DNA of 64,000 bases from Spirochaetales bacterium (GCA_015075425.1 JABTUL010000001.1:1054001-1118000), one strand, 5' to 3'. Numbered from the stretch's first letter, positions 1 to 9,797 are shown. Numbers and translations are program-made. The notes: generated by a model not told the origin, from the sequence alone.

Positions 1-556
1 GACGACAACAGGTTTCATCACCGCAGGCTTCCGATTCGGCCCAGGTGTAACTGTTTTTGCCTGTGCTTTCCATGAGGCCCTCTGCCTCCCCCAGGTGAGC
101 CGTTGGCCCGCGGACTACCTCCAGGCGAAACTGAGTTCCTCCCGTTGCGCTACGAATATCGAGTTTTCCGCCGGCACCATCGTCAAAATGGCCCACAGGA
201 TTCAGGGACGGCGGGACCTTTCGCTCAAAGACCTCGGTGATAAAGCCGATGCGGGACACGGTCCAATCCAGCTGGCACTGGAAATGCTCGGCACCGGTTT
301 CCCGCTGGCAACTGTCTGTTTTCAAAGCGACCCAGTGTTGCGAATTTTCTTTCAATTCCTGGGCCATTGGTGCCGTCAGGGACTTACGCAATCTCTGGTA
401 CAGGGCATTGAGCCGGCGATCTTCCACCGTATAAGCCTTTTTATAGCAGGCCAGAGCTTCTTTTTTGTGGACTCCCTGGCAGGGAGTCGGCCCGGCGAAG
501 GGGGCCGTCGGGAGTAGCAGGCCGGTCAACAGGATGGTAAAAAAGGCGCGTTTCAT
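1..556 (-). CDS. Secreted LprI-like (DUF1311) protein, C-terminus outside the window
   Basis: The minus strand is open from an ATG at 556 to the window edge, so the C-terminus is missing. Residues 1-24 form a signal peptide (MKRAFFTILL, then TGLLLPTAPFAG), which suggests a periplasmic or surface protein. The following segment has the pattern of LprI/DUF1311 domains: a Cys, then ALACYKKAY, a Leu-rich helix containing LNALYQRLRKSL, then NSQHWVALKTDSCQRE, with paired cysteines. This domain occurs in lysozyme-inhibitor LprI and many uncharacterised secreted proteins; the exact role here is unknown. There is no clear ribosome-binding site before the ATG. It is divergent from the lipoprotein gene at 658. 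Confidence 0.7.
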   Translation of the reverse strand, partial: MKRAFFTILLTGLLLPTAPFAGPTPCQGVHKKEALACYKKAYTVEDRRLNALYQRLRKSLTAPMAQELKENSQHWVALKTDSCQRETGAEHFQCQLDWTVSRIGFITEVFERKVPPSLNPVGHFDDGAGGKLDIRSATGGTQFRLEVVRGPTAHLGEAEGLMESTGKNSYTWAESEACGDETCCR

Positions 557-657
557 GCGGGCAGGTGAGGCCGTGGCAACCTTCTGGCCAGCTTTTTTTC
601 TTGTGGAATCGTTTCGCTGTAGACCATGGCATTGACAGATCACAAAAGGAGTTACTG

Positions 658-1272
658 ATGATACGACGAATGATTGGACCGATGGTTGTTATGGCACTCG
701 TTGCCTGCGGTGGACCCTCTGACGCAGATGTCGATGAGGCGATCGGTGGCATTAAGGATGTTTACAGCGGTTTTTTTGCCGTGCTTGAGAAAAATCAGGC
801 GAATCCGGCAGCAGCCTTTGCGGAAGGCGAAAAATACATAGAAAGTAAGAAGGACGAACTTGGCAAACACGGCAAATTGCTGGGCGGCGGAATCAAGGCC
901 AGTCAGTTTGAAAAAGTGGAACAATTTCGTGAGGATATCCAGACGATGTCGCGAGAAGCCGGTGGTCGTCTTTCCTCTCTTGCCCAGGCGCCGGGTGGAC
1001 GGGAAAAACTGGGATCGCTGATGGAAAAACTGGGAAGCTATTATGTTTCCGGTGCTCAGGCGGCCGAGGGTTCAAGCATTGGCGGTTCCATTGCCCGCAA
1101 AGCAGCCAAGAAAACCATCATCATGGCCGCTAAAGCCGCCAAAGATTCCACACCGGCGGAAATGCGTGACCAGATGCTGGATGGTTATGTGGAATCCATC
1201 GCTGCCCAGGGCGCAGATAAAGCAGAGCAGGATGAATTCCGTGCCGAACTCAAAAGTGAGCTGGGCTGGTAA
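658..1272 (+). CDS. Small predicted lipoprotein, function unknown
   Basis: A 204-residue protein. I chose the ATG at 658 over an in-frame ATG at 565 because AAAAGGAG lies just before it and it opens directly into a lipoprotein signal (MIRRMIGPMVVMALVACGG, lipobox VAC-G). The mature part is rich in Ala, Glu and Lys, predicted helical, and contains an Ala-rich stretch around residues 145-165 (GSIARKAAKKTIIMAAKAAK) that could be a membrane-interacting helix. I recognise no domain. The gene ends one base before the convergent acyl-CoA ligase, leaving no room for a terminator. Location is inferred to be the envelope; no function can be assigned. Confidence 0.75.
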   Translation: MIRRMIGPMVVMALVACGGPSDADVDEAIGGIKDVYSGFFAVLEKNQANPAAAFAEGEKYIESKKDELGKHGKLLGGGIKASQFEKVEQFREDIQTMSREAGGRLSSLAQAPGGREKLGSLMEKLGSYYVSGAQAAEGSSIGGSIARKAAKKTIIMAAKAAKDSTPAEMRDQMLDGYVESIAAQGADKAEQDEFRAELKSELGW

Positions 1273-3186
1273 TTAACGGTACATAGAACTGATCTGGGCG
1301 GCAAAACGCTCTTTGATGACCGGACGCTTCATCTTGAGCGTCCGGGTCATCTCCAGATCCGGATCGAAATTCCTGGGTGTCACATAAAAGCAGTTGCCAG
1401 GTATGATTTCAAAATTCTTAAAACCGCTGGATTGATTGATGAGCCGCAGGATTTCCGCGCGGAAAAGGCTGCGCACGGCTGCATGCTCATTCCAGTTTTC
1501 ACGGGGCGGCACGGCGACCCCGGGTGCATCCTCTTTGAGTTTTTGTTCCACCCGGTCAAAATGCGGAACGATCAAAGCGCCAAGAGTTTTTCTATCGTCT
1601 CCTACCACCATCACCTGGTCAATGTAGGGCGAAAGCAGCAGACGATCCTCAACGGGCACCGGTTCTACATTTTCCCCCCCGGCAAGGGCAATCGTATCCT
1701 TGGCCCGGCCGGCAAACATGAGTTCCCCGCGCGGGGAAACGAGCATCAGGTCTCCGGTATCAAAGAAACCATCGCTGTCAAAAACGACGGAATTGAGTTC
1801 CGGACGTTTGTAATAGCCCAGCAGAATCTGGTCGCTCTTCACCCACAGAGTGCCCTTTTCCCCGGGAGTGTTGCTAATATCCTGACCCTCATTATTTTTA
1901 AGTTTGATCCGGTAGCCTGGCAGGGGACGGCCTACAGTCCCGGGAGTGGGACGTTTCAGGCTGCGAATGGAAATGACCGCTGAGGTTTCTGTCATGCCAT
2001 ATCCTTCCATGACTGTCATGCCGATGGCAGAAAGGAAATGATCCACAACGGCCGGCAAGGCACTTCCACCGGTAATGGAAAAACGCAGAGCGCCACCCAG
2101 TGCCCCGTGGATCTTACTGAAGATGAGCACCGCCACTCCTTTGGCCGGGAGGATGCATAAAAGAAGGAAAGCGCTCAGCAGTCGCCGCAGGGCCTTGAGC
2201 AAGAGGGAAGGTTTCTTTACTTCCGGGTTAAAATCCAGCAGGATGCTTTTTTCTTTCATCCACAGCCCGCCCACTGCCAGAGCAAAAGCAAAGATCTTTT
2301 GCTTGGCGGGCGATTCCTTCTGCAGTTTGGTAATGATGCCGTTGTAAACCGATTCCCAGATACGCGGAACAGAAGGGAAAACCGTTGGCTTGAAGGAGTA
2401 CAGATCTTCTTTGATGCGCGATGGTTCCGTGAACAGGCAGTCCATGCCTTTGGAGATCACACCGTATTCGAGTGCCCGTTCAAAAGCATGCCAGGGTGGG
2501 AGCAGAGTTATGCCGCGATCGGCGGCTGTGAATTGCAGGCGGTCCATGACTCTTTCAATGGCGCGGATCCAGCCTGTTTGTGCCAGCATCACTCCCTTGG
2601 GTTCACCGGTCGTGCCTGATGTATAAATGAGCGTGGCCAGATCATCGGGATTGATTTCCTGCTGGTATCTGGCGATGTAGCCGGGAAGGTCAGCGATATT
2701 CTTGCTTTCTGCCCGTAGTTCGGCAACGGTTCCGGGTCCAGTGGCCAGTTGTCCGGTATCATCTTCCAGCACAAGAATCGTACCCAGCAGGGGCAATTTG
2801 TTCTTCAGGCCTTCCAGTCGAATCCGGTCTCTGGGTCGCATAACGATGGCAATCTTACTTTCTGAATGGTTGAGAATATACAGGATATCGTCGTCGGTAA
2901 CATCCGTTCCCCGTGGCACACTTACGCAACCGCAGGCCAGGATGCCGGCATCGGCCAGAATCCAGTGCGGTGAGGAATCACAGAGGAGGGCAACTCGATC
3001 TCCTTTCTGTACCTTGCGCTGGATGAGTCCGCCGGCGATTTCATCGACGATTTGTTTCATCTGCGCAAAAGTAAGCCCCTGGTAGGCGTCACGGCTGTCC
3101 CGCCGGCGGAAGGTCACTTTATCCGGAAAATCTCTGGCCGAGCGGGCTAAAAAATCGTAAAGGTGGCTTATGGTTCCTGGTTGCAT
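1273..3186 (-). CDS. Long-chain fatty-acid-CoA ligase (AMP-forming)
   Basis: An adenylate-forming enzyme of about 637 residues that would activate long-chain fatty acids to acyl-CoA through an acyl-AMP. The P-loop-like A3 motif LIYTSGTTGEPKGV, the A5 motif GYGMTETSAVIS and the A7 hinge-side motif DGFFDTGDLMLVSPRG are all present, followed by a C-terminal domain with GGENVEPVPVE. Length and motifs fit the FadD15/eukaryote-like LC-FACS group. Translation begins best at ATG 3186 (MQPGTISHLYDFLARSA); a longer reading to 3261 would overlap bioB's leader and adds a non-family N-terminus. Divergent from bioB, convergent with the lipoprotein at 658. The role could be lipid synthesis or beta-oxidation; which one cannot be told from sequence. 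Confidence 0.88.
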   Translation of the reverse strand: MQPGTISHLYDFLARSARDFPDKVTFRRRDSRDAYQGLTFAQMKQIVDEIAGGLIQRKVQKGDRVALLCDSSPHWILADAGILACGCVSVPRGTDVTDDDILYILNHSESKIAIVMRPRDRIRLEGLKNKLPLLGTILVLEDDTGQLATGPGTVAELRAESKNIADLPGYIARYQQEINPDDLATLIYTSGTTGEPKGVMLAQTGWIRAIERVMDRLQFTAADRGITLLPPWHAFERALEYGVISKGMDCLFTEPSRIKEDLYSFKPTVFPSVPRIWESVYNGIITKLQKESPAKQKIFAFALAVGGLWMKEKSILLDFNPEVKKPSLLLKALRRLLSAFLLLCILPAKGVAVLIFSKIHGALGGALRFSITGGSALPAVVDHFLSAIGMTVMEGYGMTETSAVISIRSLKRPTPGTVGRPLPGYRIKLKNNEGQDISNTPGEKGTLWVKSDQILLGYYKRPELNSVVFDSDGFFDTGDLMLVSPRGELMFAGRAKDTIALAGGENVEPVPVEDRLLLSPYIDQVMVVGDDRKTLGALIVPHFDRVEQKLKEDAPGVAVPPRENWNEHAAVRSLFRAEILRLINQSSGFKNFEIIPGNCFYVTPRNFDPDLEMTRTLKMKRPVIKERFAAQISSMYR

Positions 3187-3274
3187 CGGAGGGAAGGGAA
3201 AACAAACGCTGATTTCTGTCAAGCCTTCGGAATTTTCAACTTGCCCGGCGCAGTCCCTCAAGAGGTCTTGCTTT

Positions 3275-4321
3275 ATGAACCGTGCCGGGGAAACTTCCTT
3301 CGATGAGCTACTGGCCTTTCTTCTGGGCCAGACGACCGCACAGGAAGATGCGCGGTTGCTTTCCCGGGCCCGGCAGCTGCGCGCAGAGTACTGGCAGAAT
3401 CGGATACAGGTTCATATCATCAACAATGTCCGTAACGGCAATTGTCGGGAAGATTGCGGGTATTGCGCCCAGCGCAGGACGGCCACAGAGGATTTACCGG
3501 ATTATGGCCTTAAATCAGATGAAGAAATCCTGAAAGAAGCAGAGGCAGCCCATGCGGCGGGAGCGTATCGTTATTGCATGGTTATGTCCGGTCGTGGCCC
3601 GGGCCGCAATACTGTTGAGCGAGTGAGCCGGGTCATAGGCAAGATCAAAGAGCGCTATCCTCTGGAGATCTGCCTGTCCGCCGGCATTCTCACGGATGGG
3701 CAGCTGGCGCTGGAACTCAAGAACGCCGGTCTGGATCGTTACAATCATAACTTGAATACTTCTAAAAGAAACTATGAAAATATTGCCAGCACGCACAGTT
3801 ATTCCGATCGTGAAGCCACTCTGCAAACCATGCAGGGTGCGGGTGTTTCGCTGTGCAGTGGAGTCATAGTGGGCCTTGGTGAAGAGCCGGACGAGTTGAT
3901 TGCTCTGGCTGCACGCCTTGCCGGGCTGGGTGCGGTGAGTGTGCCGGTGAATTTTTTTATTCCGGTACCCGGTCATGGACTTAAAGAAGAGCCCCGTTTG
4001 ACGGCGGATTACTGTCTGCGCGTTCTTGCCATGTTCCGGATGGTTCTGGGTCCGGCGGAAGTGCGACTCGCTGCCGGTCGGGAACTCTATCTGGATCGGG
4101 AACTGGAGGAAGCCATGCAACTGGCTAACTCGCTTTTTGTTTCCGGCTATTTGAACGTGAAAGGTAGCTCACCCGATGCCACAGTCCAGCGTCTGTCCCG
4201 GGCCGGCTTTGCCATTGAGACGGTGGAAGGCCATCTGGAGCTGGATGAAACCGGTGAAATCGCCCCGCAGCCGGATGGTCTGAGGATGAAGACCTTGCAG
4301 GAATTGCGCCCCTTTCATTGA
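3275..4321 (+). CDS. bioB: Biotin synthase BioB
   Basis: Radical SAM enzyme of 348 residues that inserts sulfur into dethiobiotin, the last step of biotin synthesis. The radical SAM cluster motif is CREDCGYC (CxxxCxxC). Family blocks follow in order: YNHNLNTSKRNYENI, the THSYSDREATL helix, GAGVSLCSGVIVGLGE with the [2Fe-2S] cysteine, RLAAGRE with the conserved Arg, and ANSLFVSGYLNVKG. An AGAGG sequence sits about 9 bases before the ATG at 3275; an upstream in-frame start at 3170 would overlap the divergent ligase and gives no family sequence. The C-terminus carries about 30 residues beyond the usual end. No other bio gene is in the window. A LonH-like protease begins 8 bases after its stop. 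Confidence 0.92.
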   Translation: MNRAGETSFDELLAFLLGQTTAQEDARLLSRARQLRAEYWQNRIQVHIINNVRNGNCREDCGYCAQRRTATEDLPDYGLKSDEEILKEAEAAHAAGAYRYCMVMSGRGPGRNTVERVSRVIGKIKERYPLEICLSAGILTDGQLALELKNAGLDRYNHNLNTSKRNYENIASTHSYSDREATLQTMQGAGVSLCSGVIVGLGEEPDELIALAARLAGLGAVSVPVNFFIPVPGHGLKEEPRLTADYCLRVLAMFRMVLGPAEVRLAAGRELYLDRELEEAMQLANSLFVSGYLNVKGSSPDATVQRLSRAGFAIETVEGHLELDETGEIAPQPDGLRMKTLQELRPFH

Positions 4322-4328
4322 TTGTTAC

Positions 4329-6707
4329 ATGCCGGCTCGCTTGCTCAAAGCTACATCCCTCTTCGCTTCCTGTGATCCGCTGATCTTTCCTTTTGAAACG
4401 ACAGCCACAGCTACAGGGCTCTCCGACTCTTTTGGTCAGAGTCGTGCTCATGAAGCACTGGCCTTTGCGATGTCCATGGACAGATCCGGGTACAATGTTT
4501 ACGTTCTGGGTGATCCGGGGACGGGCCGGCACACGGTGGTACGCCACACGCTGGAGAGCAGGGCCCGAGCAGAGGCGACGCCCCCGGACCTTGTGTATCT
4601 GCATTCGTTTACTGATCCGGAAAGGCCGCGTTCTTTAAGTCTCCCGGCCGGGCGCGGACTGGCCTTCCGGCAGACGATGCAGAAGTTTGTCCAGGACCTG
4701 GCGACCGCCACTCTCGCCGCGTTTGAGAGCGAAGAATTCCGCAGTCGTATCGAATCTTTACAGAGTGAATTTAAGGGCCGTGAGGACGGGGCTCTGACAG
4801 AACTCGGCAAGGCAGCCGTGAGTGAGGGAGTGGTTCTCATGCGCACGCCCCAGGGTTTTGTTTTTGCTCCACTGCGCGGAGAGGAAGCCCTGGATGCAGA
4901 TGAGTTTGCGAAACTTCCGGAAGAAGAGCGTGAACGTCTGGGTCATAGTATGCAGAAATTTGGGCAGGAGCTGGAAAAACTACTGCACCAGTTTCCGCGC
5001 TGGCGTAAAGAGTTGCAGGAGAAAATCCGCCAGGCCAGCCGGGAAGCTATCACTCTGGCTGTGGGCCATCTCATTGAAGATCTGAAAGCAGAATACCAGG
5101 ACCTGCCGGAGATTGGAGCCTTTCTGGACGAGGTCATGCAGGACGTCATTGATTTGAGTGAGGCTCTACGGGATCGCGATTCGGGCCAGGGGCCGTTTCA
5201 GGGAGGCGGTCTCACTCTCGAGCGCTACCAGGTGAATCTGCTCGTATCACACGCAGGAAAACAGGGTGCTCCCGTGGTTTATGAGGACAATCCCTCCTAT
5301 CAGAATTTGATCGGTCGTGTGGACACCATGGCCCAGTTCGGGATGCAAATGACCAATTTTACCTTGATTCGTGCCGGTTCACTGCATCGGGCGAATGGGG
5401 GCTATCTGGTGCTCGATGCACACAAGATACTCTCCGCTCCTTTTGCCTGGGAGGGTCTCAAGCGAGCGCTTAAATCCGCGCAAATACAGATTGAATCAAC
5501 GACACAGCTGTACGGTTTGTCGGGATCGGTTTCTCTCGAGCCGCAACCCGTTCCGTTGCAGATCAAAGTGATCTTGATCGGGGATCGTCAGATCTACTAT
5601 TTGCTCCGGAATCTGGATCCAGAATTTGCGGACCTCTTCAAAGTGGAGGCTGATTTTGAAGATCAGCTGGAAAAAAGCGACCAGAACATCCGTCTGTATG
5701 GGGAACTTATCACCACACTCGTTTCCACCCATAGCCTGCTGCCTGTGCATCGCCGGGCCGCAGCACGGATCGTGGAAGAGAGCGGCCGTCGCGCTGCCGA
5801 CCAGAGTCGGTTGTCTGCCGGGACACGCTGGATTGCCGATCTCCTCTGTGAATCCGATCACCATGCGCGCCAGGAAAAACGTTCCGTAGTCGATGCCGTC
5901 GATATTGATGCGGCCCTGCTCATGCGTGCCCGGCGAGCGGATCGTTTGAAATTGCGCATCCATGAGGCGATTTTGCGTGAGTCGCTTCTTATCGAAACCA
6001 GCGGGAGCGTGGTCGGTCAGATCAATGGTCTGGCCGTAGTGGATCCAGGGGAATCAGCCTTTGCCTATCCTGTGCGCATCACGGCGACCGTTCGCATGGG
6101 CGATGGTCATGTCGTGGATATTGAACGGGAAACCGAGATGGGTGGACCCATCCACTCCAAGGGAGTACTGATCTTAACAGCTTACCTGGCGAACGAATTT
6201 GCGCAGGAGGCACCGCTTTGTTTATCGGCCAGTCTCGTTTTTGAGCAGAGTTATGGAGCTGTGGAAGGTGACAGCGCATCGCTTGCCGAGCTCTGTGTGC
6301 TGCTTTCCGCGATAGCGCGTGTTCCTTTGCGGCAGGATCTGGCTTTGACCGGATCAGTGAATCAACGCGGGCAGGCTCAGGCAATTGGAGGAGTGAATGA
6401 GAAAATAGAAGGGTTTTATGATATTTGCAAAAAACGCACTCTTAATGGCACGCAGGGAGTTATTATTCCTGCAGCTAATGAAAAGCATTTGATGTTGCGC
6501 CCGTCTGTCCGCGAATCGGTGGAAAAAGGAGAGTTTCATATCTATTCCGTAGAGCACGTGGACCAGGCGATCGAGCTTTTGACCGGACTGCCGGCGCGGG
6601 GTAGTGGATCGGAGTGGACAGAAAATATTCGCAGTCTCACAGCTTCACGGCTGGATAACTATTCCCGTTTGCGTCAGGCGTATGCGAATGCGAAAAGTTC
6701 GTCATAG
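4329..6707 (+). CDS. Lon-related ATP-dependent protease (LonH/YcbZ-like, S16)
   Basis: A 792-residue AAA+ protease of the Lon-related group (AAA_32 plus Lon_2), which lacks the classical Lon N-domain. The P-loop near residue 61 reads GDPGTGRHT, with Arg where Lys is usual; this degenerate form occurs in the family. A second ATPase region follows (LIGRVDTMAQFG, HRANGGYLVLDA, LIGDRQIYYLL). The C-terminal protease domain has catalytic Ser649 in EGDSAS and Lys692 in GGVNEKIEGF, a 43-residue spacing that matches the Lon Ser-Lys dyad. The gene starts 8 bases after bioB and precedes gatCA on the same strand. Substrates are unknown; a role in protein quality control is inferred from the family. Confidence 0.9.
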   Translation: MPARLLKATSLFASCDPLIFPFETTATATGLSDSFGQSRAHEALAFAMSMDRSGYNVYVLGDPGTGRHTVVRHTLESRARAEATPPDLVYLHSFTDPERPRSLSLPAGRGLAFRQTMQKFVQDLATATLAAFESEEFRSRIESLQSEFKGREDGALTELGKAAVSEGVVLMRTPQGFVFAPLRGEEALDADEFAKLPEEERERLGHSMQKFGQELEKLLHQFPRWRKELQEKIRQASREAITLAVGHLIEDLKAEYQDLPEIGAFLDEVMQDVIDLSEALRDRDSGQGPFQGGGLTLERYQVNLLVSHAGKQGAPVVYEDNPSYQNLIGRVDTMAQFGMQMTNFTLIRAGSLHRANGGYLVLDAHKILSAPFAWEGLKRALKSAQIQIESTTQLYGLSGSVSLEPQPVPLQIKVILIGDRQIYYLLRNLDPEFADLFKVEADFEDQLEKSDQNIRLYGELITTLVSTHSLLPVHRRAAARIVEESGRRAADQSRLSAGTRWIADLLCESDHHARQEKRSVVDAVDIDAALLMRARRADRLKLRIHEAILRESLLIETSGSVVGQINGLAVVDPGESAFAYPVRITATVRMGDGHVVDIERETEMGGPIHSKGVLILTAYLANEFAQEAPLCLSASLVFEQSYGAVEGDSASLAELCVLLSAIARVPLRQDLALTGSVNQRGQAQAIGGVNEKIEGFYDICKKRTLNGTQGVIIPAANEKHLMLRPSVRESVEKGEFHIYSVEHVDQAIELLTGLPARGSGSEWTENIRSLTASRLDNYSRLRQAYANAKSSS

Positions 6708-6728
6708 CTTTTTTCAATTGACGCATCT

Positions 6729-7034
6729 TTGAGTTCCCACGATCAGGCAGAGGTGCTCACTGACAGAGAATTCGCCAATTTAGCCCACCTTGCCCGCTTG
6801 AGTCCCGATGATCCTGCCTTGCAGGGTTTGCAGAAGGATCTGGTGAATATCCTGGATTTTGTCGCCCGGATCCAGAAGGCTCCGGTATTAAAGACACCTG
6901 CTCTGACCGGCCTTCCGGAAACGTTTCGTGAAGACAAACCGGAAGCTTCCCTGCCGGCGGACGTGCTTTCAGCTATGGCGCCTGCCTGGGAGTCCGGCCA
7001 TTTTGTTGTTCCTCAAGTGATTGATGCGGAGTAG
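6729..7034 (+). CDS. gatC: Asp-tRNA(Asn)/Glu-tRNA(Gln) amidotransferase subunit C
   Basis: A GatC-type protein of about 100 residues. It stabilises GatA and GatB in the complex that converts mis-charged Glu-tRNA(Gln) or Asp-tRNA(Asn) to the correct amide. The family pattern is clear: LTDREFANLAHLARL, then LQKDLVNILDFVARIQ, then a Pro-rich TGLPETFREDKP. The longest reading starts at TTG 6729; a GTG at 6753 (LTDREF), preceded by a purine-rich GGCAGAG, is an equally good start. The stop lies 3 bases before the gatA start, so translation is likely coupled. gatB is not in the window. Confidence 0.9.
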   Translation: MSSHDQAEVLTDREFANLAHLARLSPDDPALQGLQKDLVNILDFVARIQKAPVLKTPALTGLPETFREDKPEASLPADVLSAMAPAWESGHFVVPQVIDAE

Positions 7035-7037
7035 GAA

Positions 7038-8573
7038 ATGAAAACTGCTCTGGAACTCATTGCTGCCTACCGGTCCGGTAAAGCCGACCCTCTGGACGTG
7101 GCCCGGGCGTGCCTGGAGCGTGCCCGCTCCCGGCAGTCGCTGGGAGCTTTTTTACGCCTGGATGGAGAGCAGATCGAGCGGCAGGCCCGGGCCTCTAAAG
7201 AAAAATGGCAGAAAGGCACTGCTGGACCTCTGGAAGGCATACCCATCAGCATCAAAGACAACATCTGTGAAAAGGGAGAACGAGTCACCTGTGCTTCCCG
7301 GATGCTTGAGCATTTTGTATCCCCTTACGACGCAACGGTCGTTGCTCGTTTAAAGGATGCGGGCGCGATTCTCTTTGGTCGGACCAATATGGATGAATTT
7401 GCCATGGGATCGTCAACGGAGAATTCTGCCTTTCAGAAGACATTGAATCCCTGGAATGAGGATTGCGTGCCAGGTGGATCATCGGGCGGTGCGGCAGCAA
7501 GCGTTGCAGCCGGTATCACGCCGCTGGCCCTGGGTTCGGATACGGGCGGTTCCATTCGCCAGCCGGCTGCCTTTTGTGGCATAGCCGGCCTGAAACCCAC
7601 TTACGGTATGGTTTCGCGCTACGGCCTGGTTGCCTTTGCCTCCAGTCTGGATCAGATTGGACCCATGGCCGCATCCGTTGATGATCTGGCTCTGGCCCTG
7701 TCCGTGATCCGTGGTCGTGATGTTCGTGATGCTACCTCCTCTGTGCTGGCCGATCAGGTTGATCTGACTTTACGCCGCCCGGATTACAAAAAGGTCCGCA
7801 TCGGACTGCCTGGCTTTAATCGTTCTCTCTGTGAAGAGGCCGTGGTGGCTCGCCTGGATGAAGCCCTGGACTACTATCGTTCCCTGGGTGCAACCATTGT
7901 GGATCTCCCTTTTCCTATGGAAGATGTATTGATTCCCGTGTACTATGTCCTGGCTCCGGCTGAGGCTTCCAGCAATCTGAGTCGCTTTGATGGAGTGCGC
8001 TATGGCTATCGCAGTAAGCGTCAGGATACGCTGCTTGATCTTTACACCCACTCAAGGTCGGAGGGACTCGGGCCAGAAGTTAAGCGCCGGATCCTGACGG
8101 GCACGTACGTTCTCTCTTCGGGTTACTATGATGCCTACTACAAAAGAGCGCAAGCGCTGCGTGAGAGTCTCAAGGCAACGTATCAGGATTTCTTTAAAAA
8201 AGTAGATGTAATTTTGCAGCCCACCACTCCAACGGCAGCCTTTCGTTTTGGAGAAAAATCGGGAGATCCTCTGGCCATGTACCAGAGCGATGTTTTGACC
8301 GTGGCGGCCAATCTGGCCGGCGTGCCGGCAGTGAGCATTCCGGCCGGTCAGAATGCGAGTGGTCTTCCTCTGGGCTTGCAGCTGACCGGCATGTATTTTG
8401 AAGACGGTAAACTTCTTTCTTTTGCCAGGGACCTGGCGGCAAACTTTGCAGCAGTGCCGGAGAATGCCGTAGAGGCTCCGCAGAAGGAACTGAAACAAAA
8501 AAAGGAAAAGCCAGAGAAGAATGCTCCCAAAAAGAAGACCGGGAAAAAGAAGACCGGGAAAAAGAAAAAATAA
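7038..8573 (+). CDS. gatA: Asp-tRNA(Asn)/Glu-tRNA(Gln) amidotransferase subunit A, with Lys-rich tail
   Basis: A 511-residue glutaminase subunit that releases ammonia from glutamine for tRNA-bound Glu or Asp. The amidase signature is intact: catalytic Lys in ISIKDNI, the Ser of GGSSGGAAASVAAG and the nucleophile Ser of GSDTGGSIRQPA. A GTAGGA ribosome-binding site overlaps the end of gatC. The last ~27 residues are an unusual basic tail (PEKNAPKKKTGKKKTGKKKK) that is not part of the catalytic fold. It is encoded partly by two perfect 15-base tandem units and may be low-complexity drift or an RNA-contacting extension. The stop codon directly abuts the convergent tyrS stop. Confidence 0.95.
   Translation: MKTALELIAAYRSGKADPLDVARACLERARSRQSLGAFLRLDGEQIERQARASKEKWQKGTAGPLEGIPISIKDNICEKGERVTCASRMLEHFVSPYDATVVARLKDAGAILFGRTNMDEFAMGSSTENSAFQKTLNPWNEDCVPGGSSGGAAASVAAGITPLALGSDTGGSIRQPAAFCGIAGLKPTYGMVSRYGLVAFASSLDQIGPMAASVDDLALALSVIRGRDVRDATSSVLADQVDLTLRRPDYKKVRIGLPGFNRSLCEEAVVARLDEALDYYRSLGATIVDLPFPMEDVLIPVYYVLAPAEASSNLSRFDGVRYGYRSKRQDTLLDLYTHSRSEGLGPEVKRRILTGTYVLSSGYYDAYYKRAQALRESLKATYQDFFKKVDVILQPTTPTAAFRFGEKSGDPLAMYQSDVLTVAANLAGVPAVSIPAGQNASGLPLGLQLTGMYFEDGKLLSFARDLAANFAAVPENAVEAPQKELKQKKEKPEKNAPKKKTGKKKTGKKKK
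8532..8561 (+). repeat. Two tandem 15-base units encoding the GatA Lys-rich tail
   Basis: The unit AAGAAGACCGGGAAA occurs twice in perfect tandem at 8532-8546 and 8547-8561, followed by a partial third copy. It encodes KKTGK repeats at the end of gatA. Being in frame and a multiple of three, copy-number changes by slippage would lengthen or shorten the tail without disrupting the protein. Confidence 0.9.
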
Positions 8574-9797
8574 CTAACCTTTTAGAATAATGTATTTCTT
8601 TTTCCCGACCCGGAGCTGATACTCCCCCGGAAAGTCCAGGGTATGCTGTACATTTTCTACTGTGGTCAGATCTTCCCCTATTTTCACCGACTTACTTTCA
8701 ATGAGACGCCGCACCGCACTGTTGCTCTTTTCAATCCCCGCTTCCACAAGCAGTTGCACCAGAGGGAGCTGGCAGGGCATTACGGCCGTTATGGTATGAA
8801 CGGGTGTATCCGGAGGCAGGACCATAACGGTGCGACCCGCAGCGGATTTCTCTTTTTCCCACTGTTCTTTAGCCGCACCTCCCGATCCGGGCGGATGGTA
8901 GTCCTCCACAATGCGAGCGGCCAGCTCTTTTTTAGAAGCAAAGGGATCCGCAGCAATTTTTTCCGCACAGAGATCTGCAGACAGGTCTGTAAGTAGCAGG
9001 TAATAATCCTTGAGCAGGTTATCCGGTATGGACATGATCCGGGCAAACATGTCGTAGGCACCATCATTGACGCCAACCGTATTGCCAAAGGATTTACTCA
9101 TTTTGCGGCTACCATCAAGACCTACAAGCAAAGGAACGGTCATTACAACCTGGGGTGGCTGACCGTACTCCCGCTGCAGATCGCGTCCGACCAGCAGATT
9201 GAATTTTTGATCCGTCCCACCCAGTTCCACGTCTGCTTTCAGGGCAACGGAATCATAACCCTGGATCAAAGGGTACATCAGTTCAATCATTCCCACGGGA
9301 TCGCCGTTTTTCAGTCTTTTGGCAAAATCATCGCGCTCAATCATACGGGCAACGGTATAATGCGCGGTCAGCTCCAGCATATCCTGGAAAGAGAGTTTCT
9401 CAAGCCAGGTAGAGTTAAAAACTATCTCTGTTTTTTCTGGATCCAGAATTTTGAAGACCTGGTCTTTATATGTAATGGCATTGCTGGCCACTTCTTCAAG
9501 TGTCATTCTTTTCCGCGTTGCCGATCTACCTGTAGGGTCGCCGATCAGACCGGTGTAGTCTCCAATCAAAAAGAGGACATGGTGTCCCTGATCCTGAAAA
9601 TGTTTGAGCTTGCGCAGTAGCACTGTGTGGCCCAAATGCAGATCGGGCGCCGTGGGATCGAATCCAGCTTTGATGCGCAGAGGTTTTTTACTTCTGGCGC
9701 TCTCTTTCAGTCGCAGGGATAAATCTTCCCTGGAGATCACATCCACGCAGCCACGACAGAGCAAGTCGATATCCGGTTCTTTTTTTTTCGCGCCCAT
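8574..9797 (-). CDS. tyrS: Tyrosyl-tRNA synthetase
   Basis: A class I aminoacyl-tRNA synthetase of 407 residues that charges tRNA(Tyr). The HIGH-type motif is [13 protein letters not shown] and the KMSKS motif is [10 protein letters not shown]. The tyrosine pocket region contains [20 protein letters not shown] followed by [12 protein letters not shown]-terminal S4 RNA-binding domain ([19 protein letters not shown], ending [13 protein letters not shown]) completes it. Length and motif spacing fit the shorter TyrZ-like bacterial form. The start ATG is at 9797; the stop abuts the gatA stop with no spacer. Confidence 0.95.
   Translation of the reverse strand: MGAKKKEPDIDLLCRGCVDVISREDLSLRLKESARSKKPLRIKAGFDPTAPDLHLGHTVLLRKLKHFQDQGHHVLFLIGDYTGLIGDPTGRSATRKRMTLEEVASNAITYKDQVFKILDPEKTEIVFNSTWLEKLSFQDMLELTAHYTVARMIERDDFAKRLKNGDPVGMIELMYPLIQGYDSVALKADVELGGTDQKFNLLVGRDLQREYGQPPQVVMTVPLLVGLDGSRKMSKSFGNTVGVNDGAYDMFARIMSIPDNLLKDYYLLLTDLSADLCAEKIAADPFASKKELAARIVEDYHPPGSGGAAKEQWEKEKSAAGRTVMVLPPDTPVHTITAVMPCQLPLVQLLVEAGIEKSNSAVRRLIESKSVKIGEDLTTVENVQHTLDFPGEYQLRVGKKKYIILKG

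Noticed and set aside
95-517. Plus-strand open frame of 140 codons at the left edge
   Set aside because: It lies opposite a minus-strand frame with a signal peptide and LprI-like Cys pattern that runs off the window; the plus-strand translation shows no family pattern.
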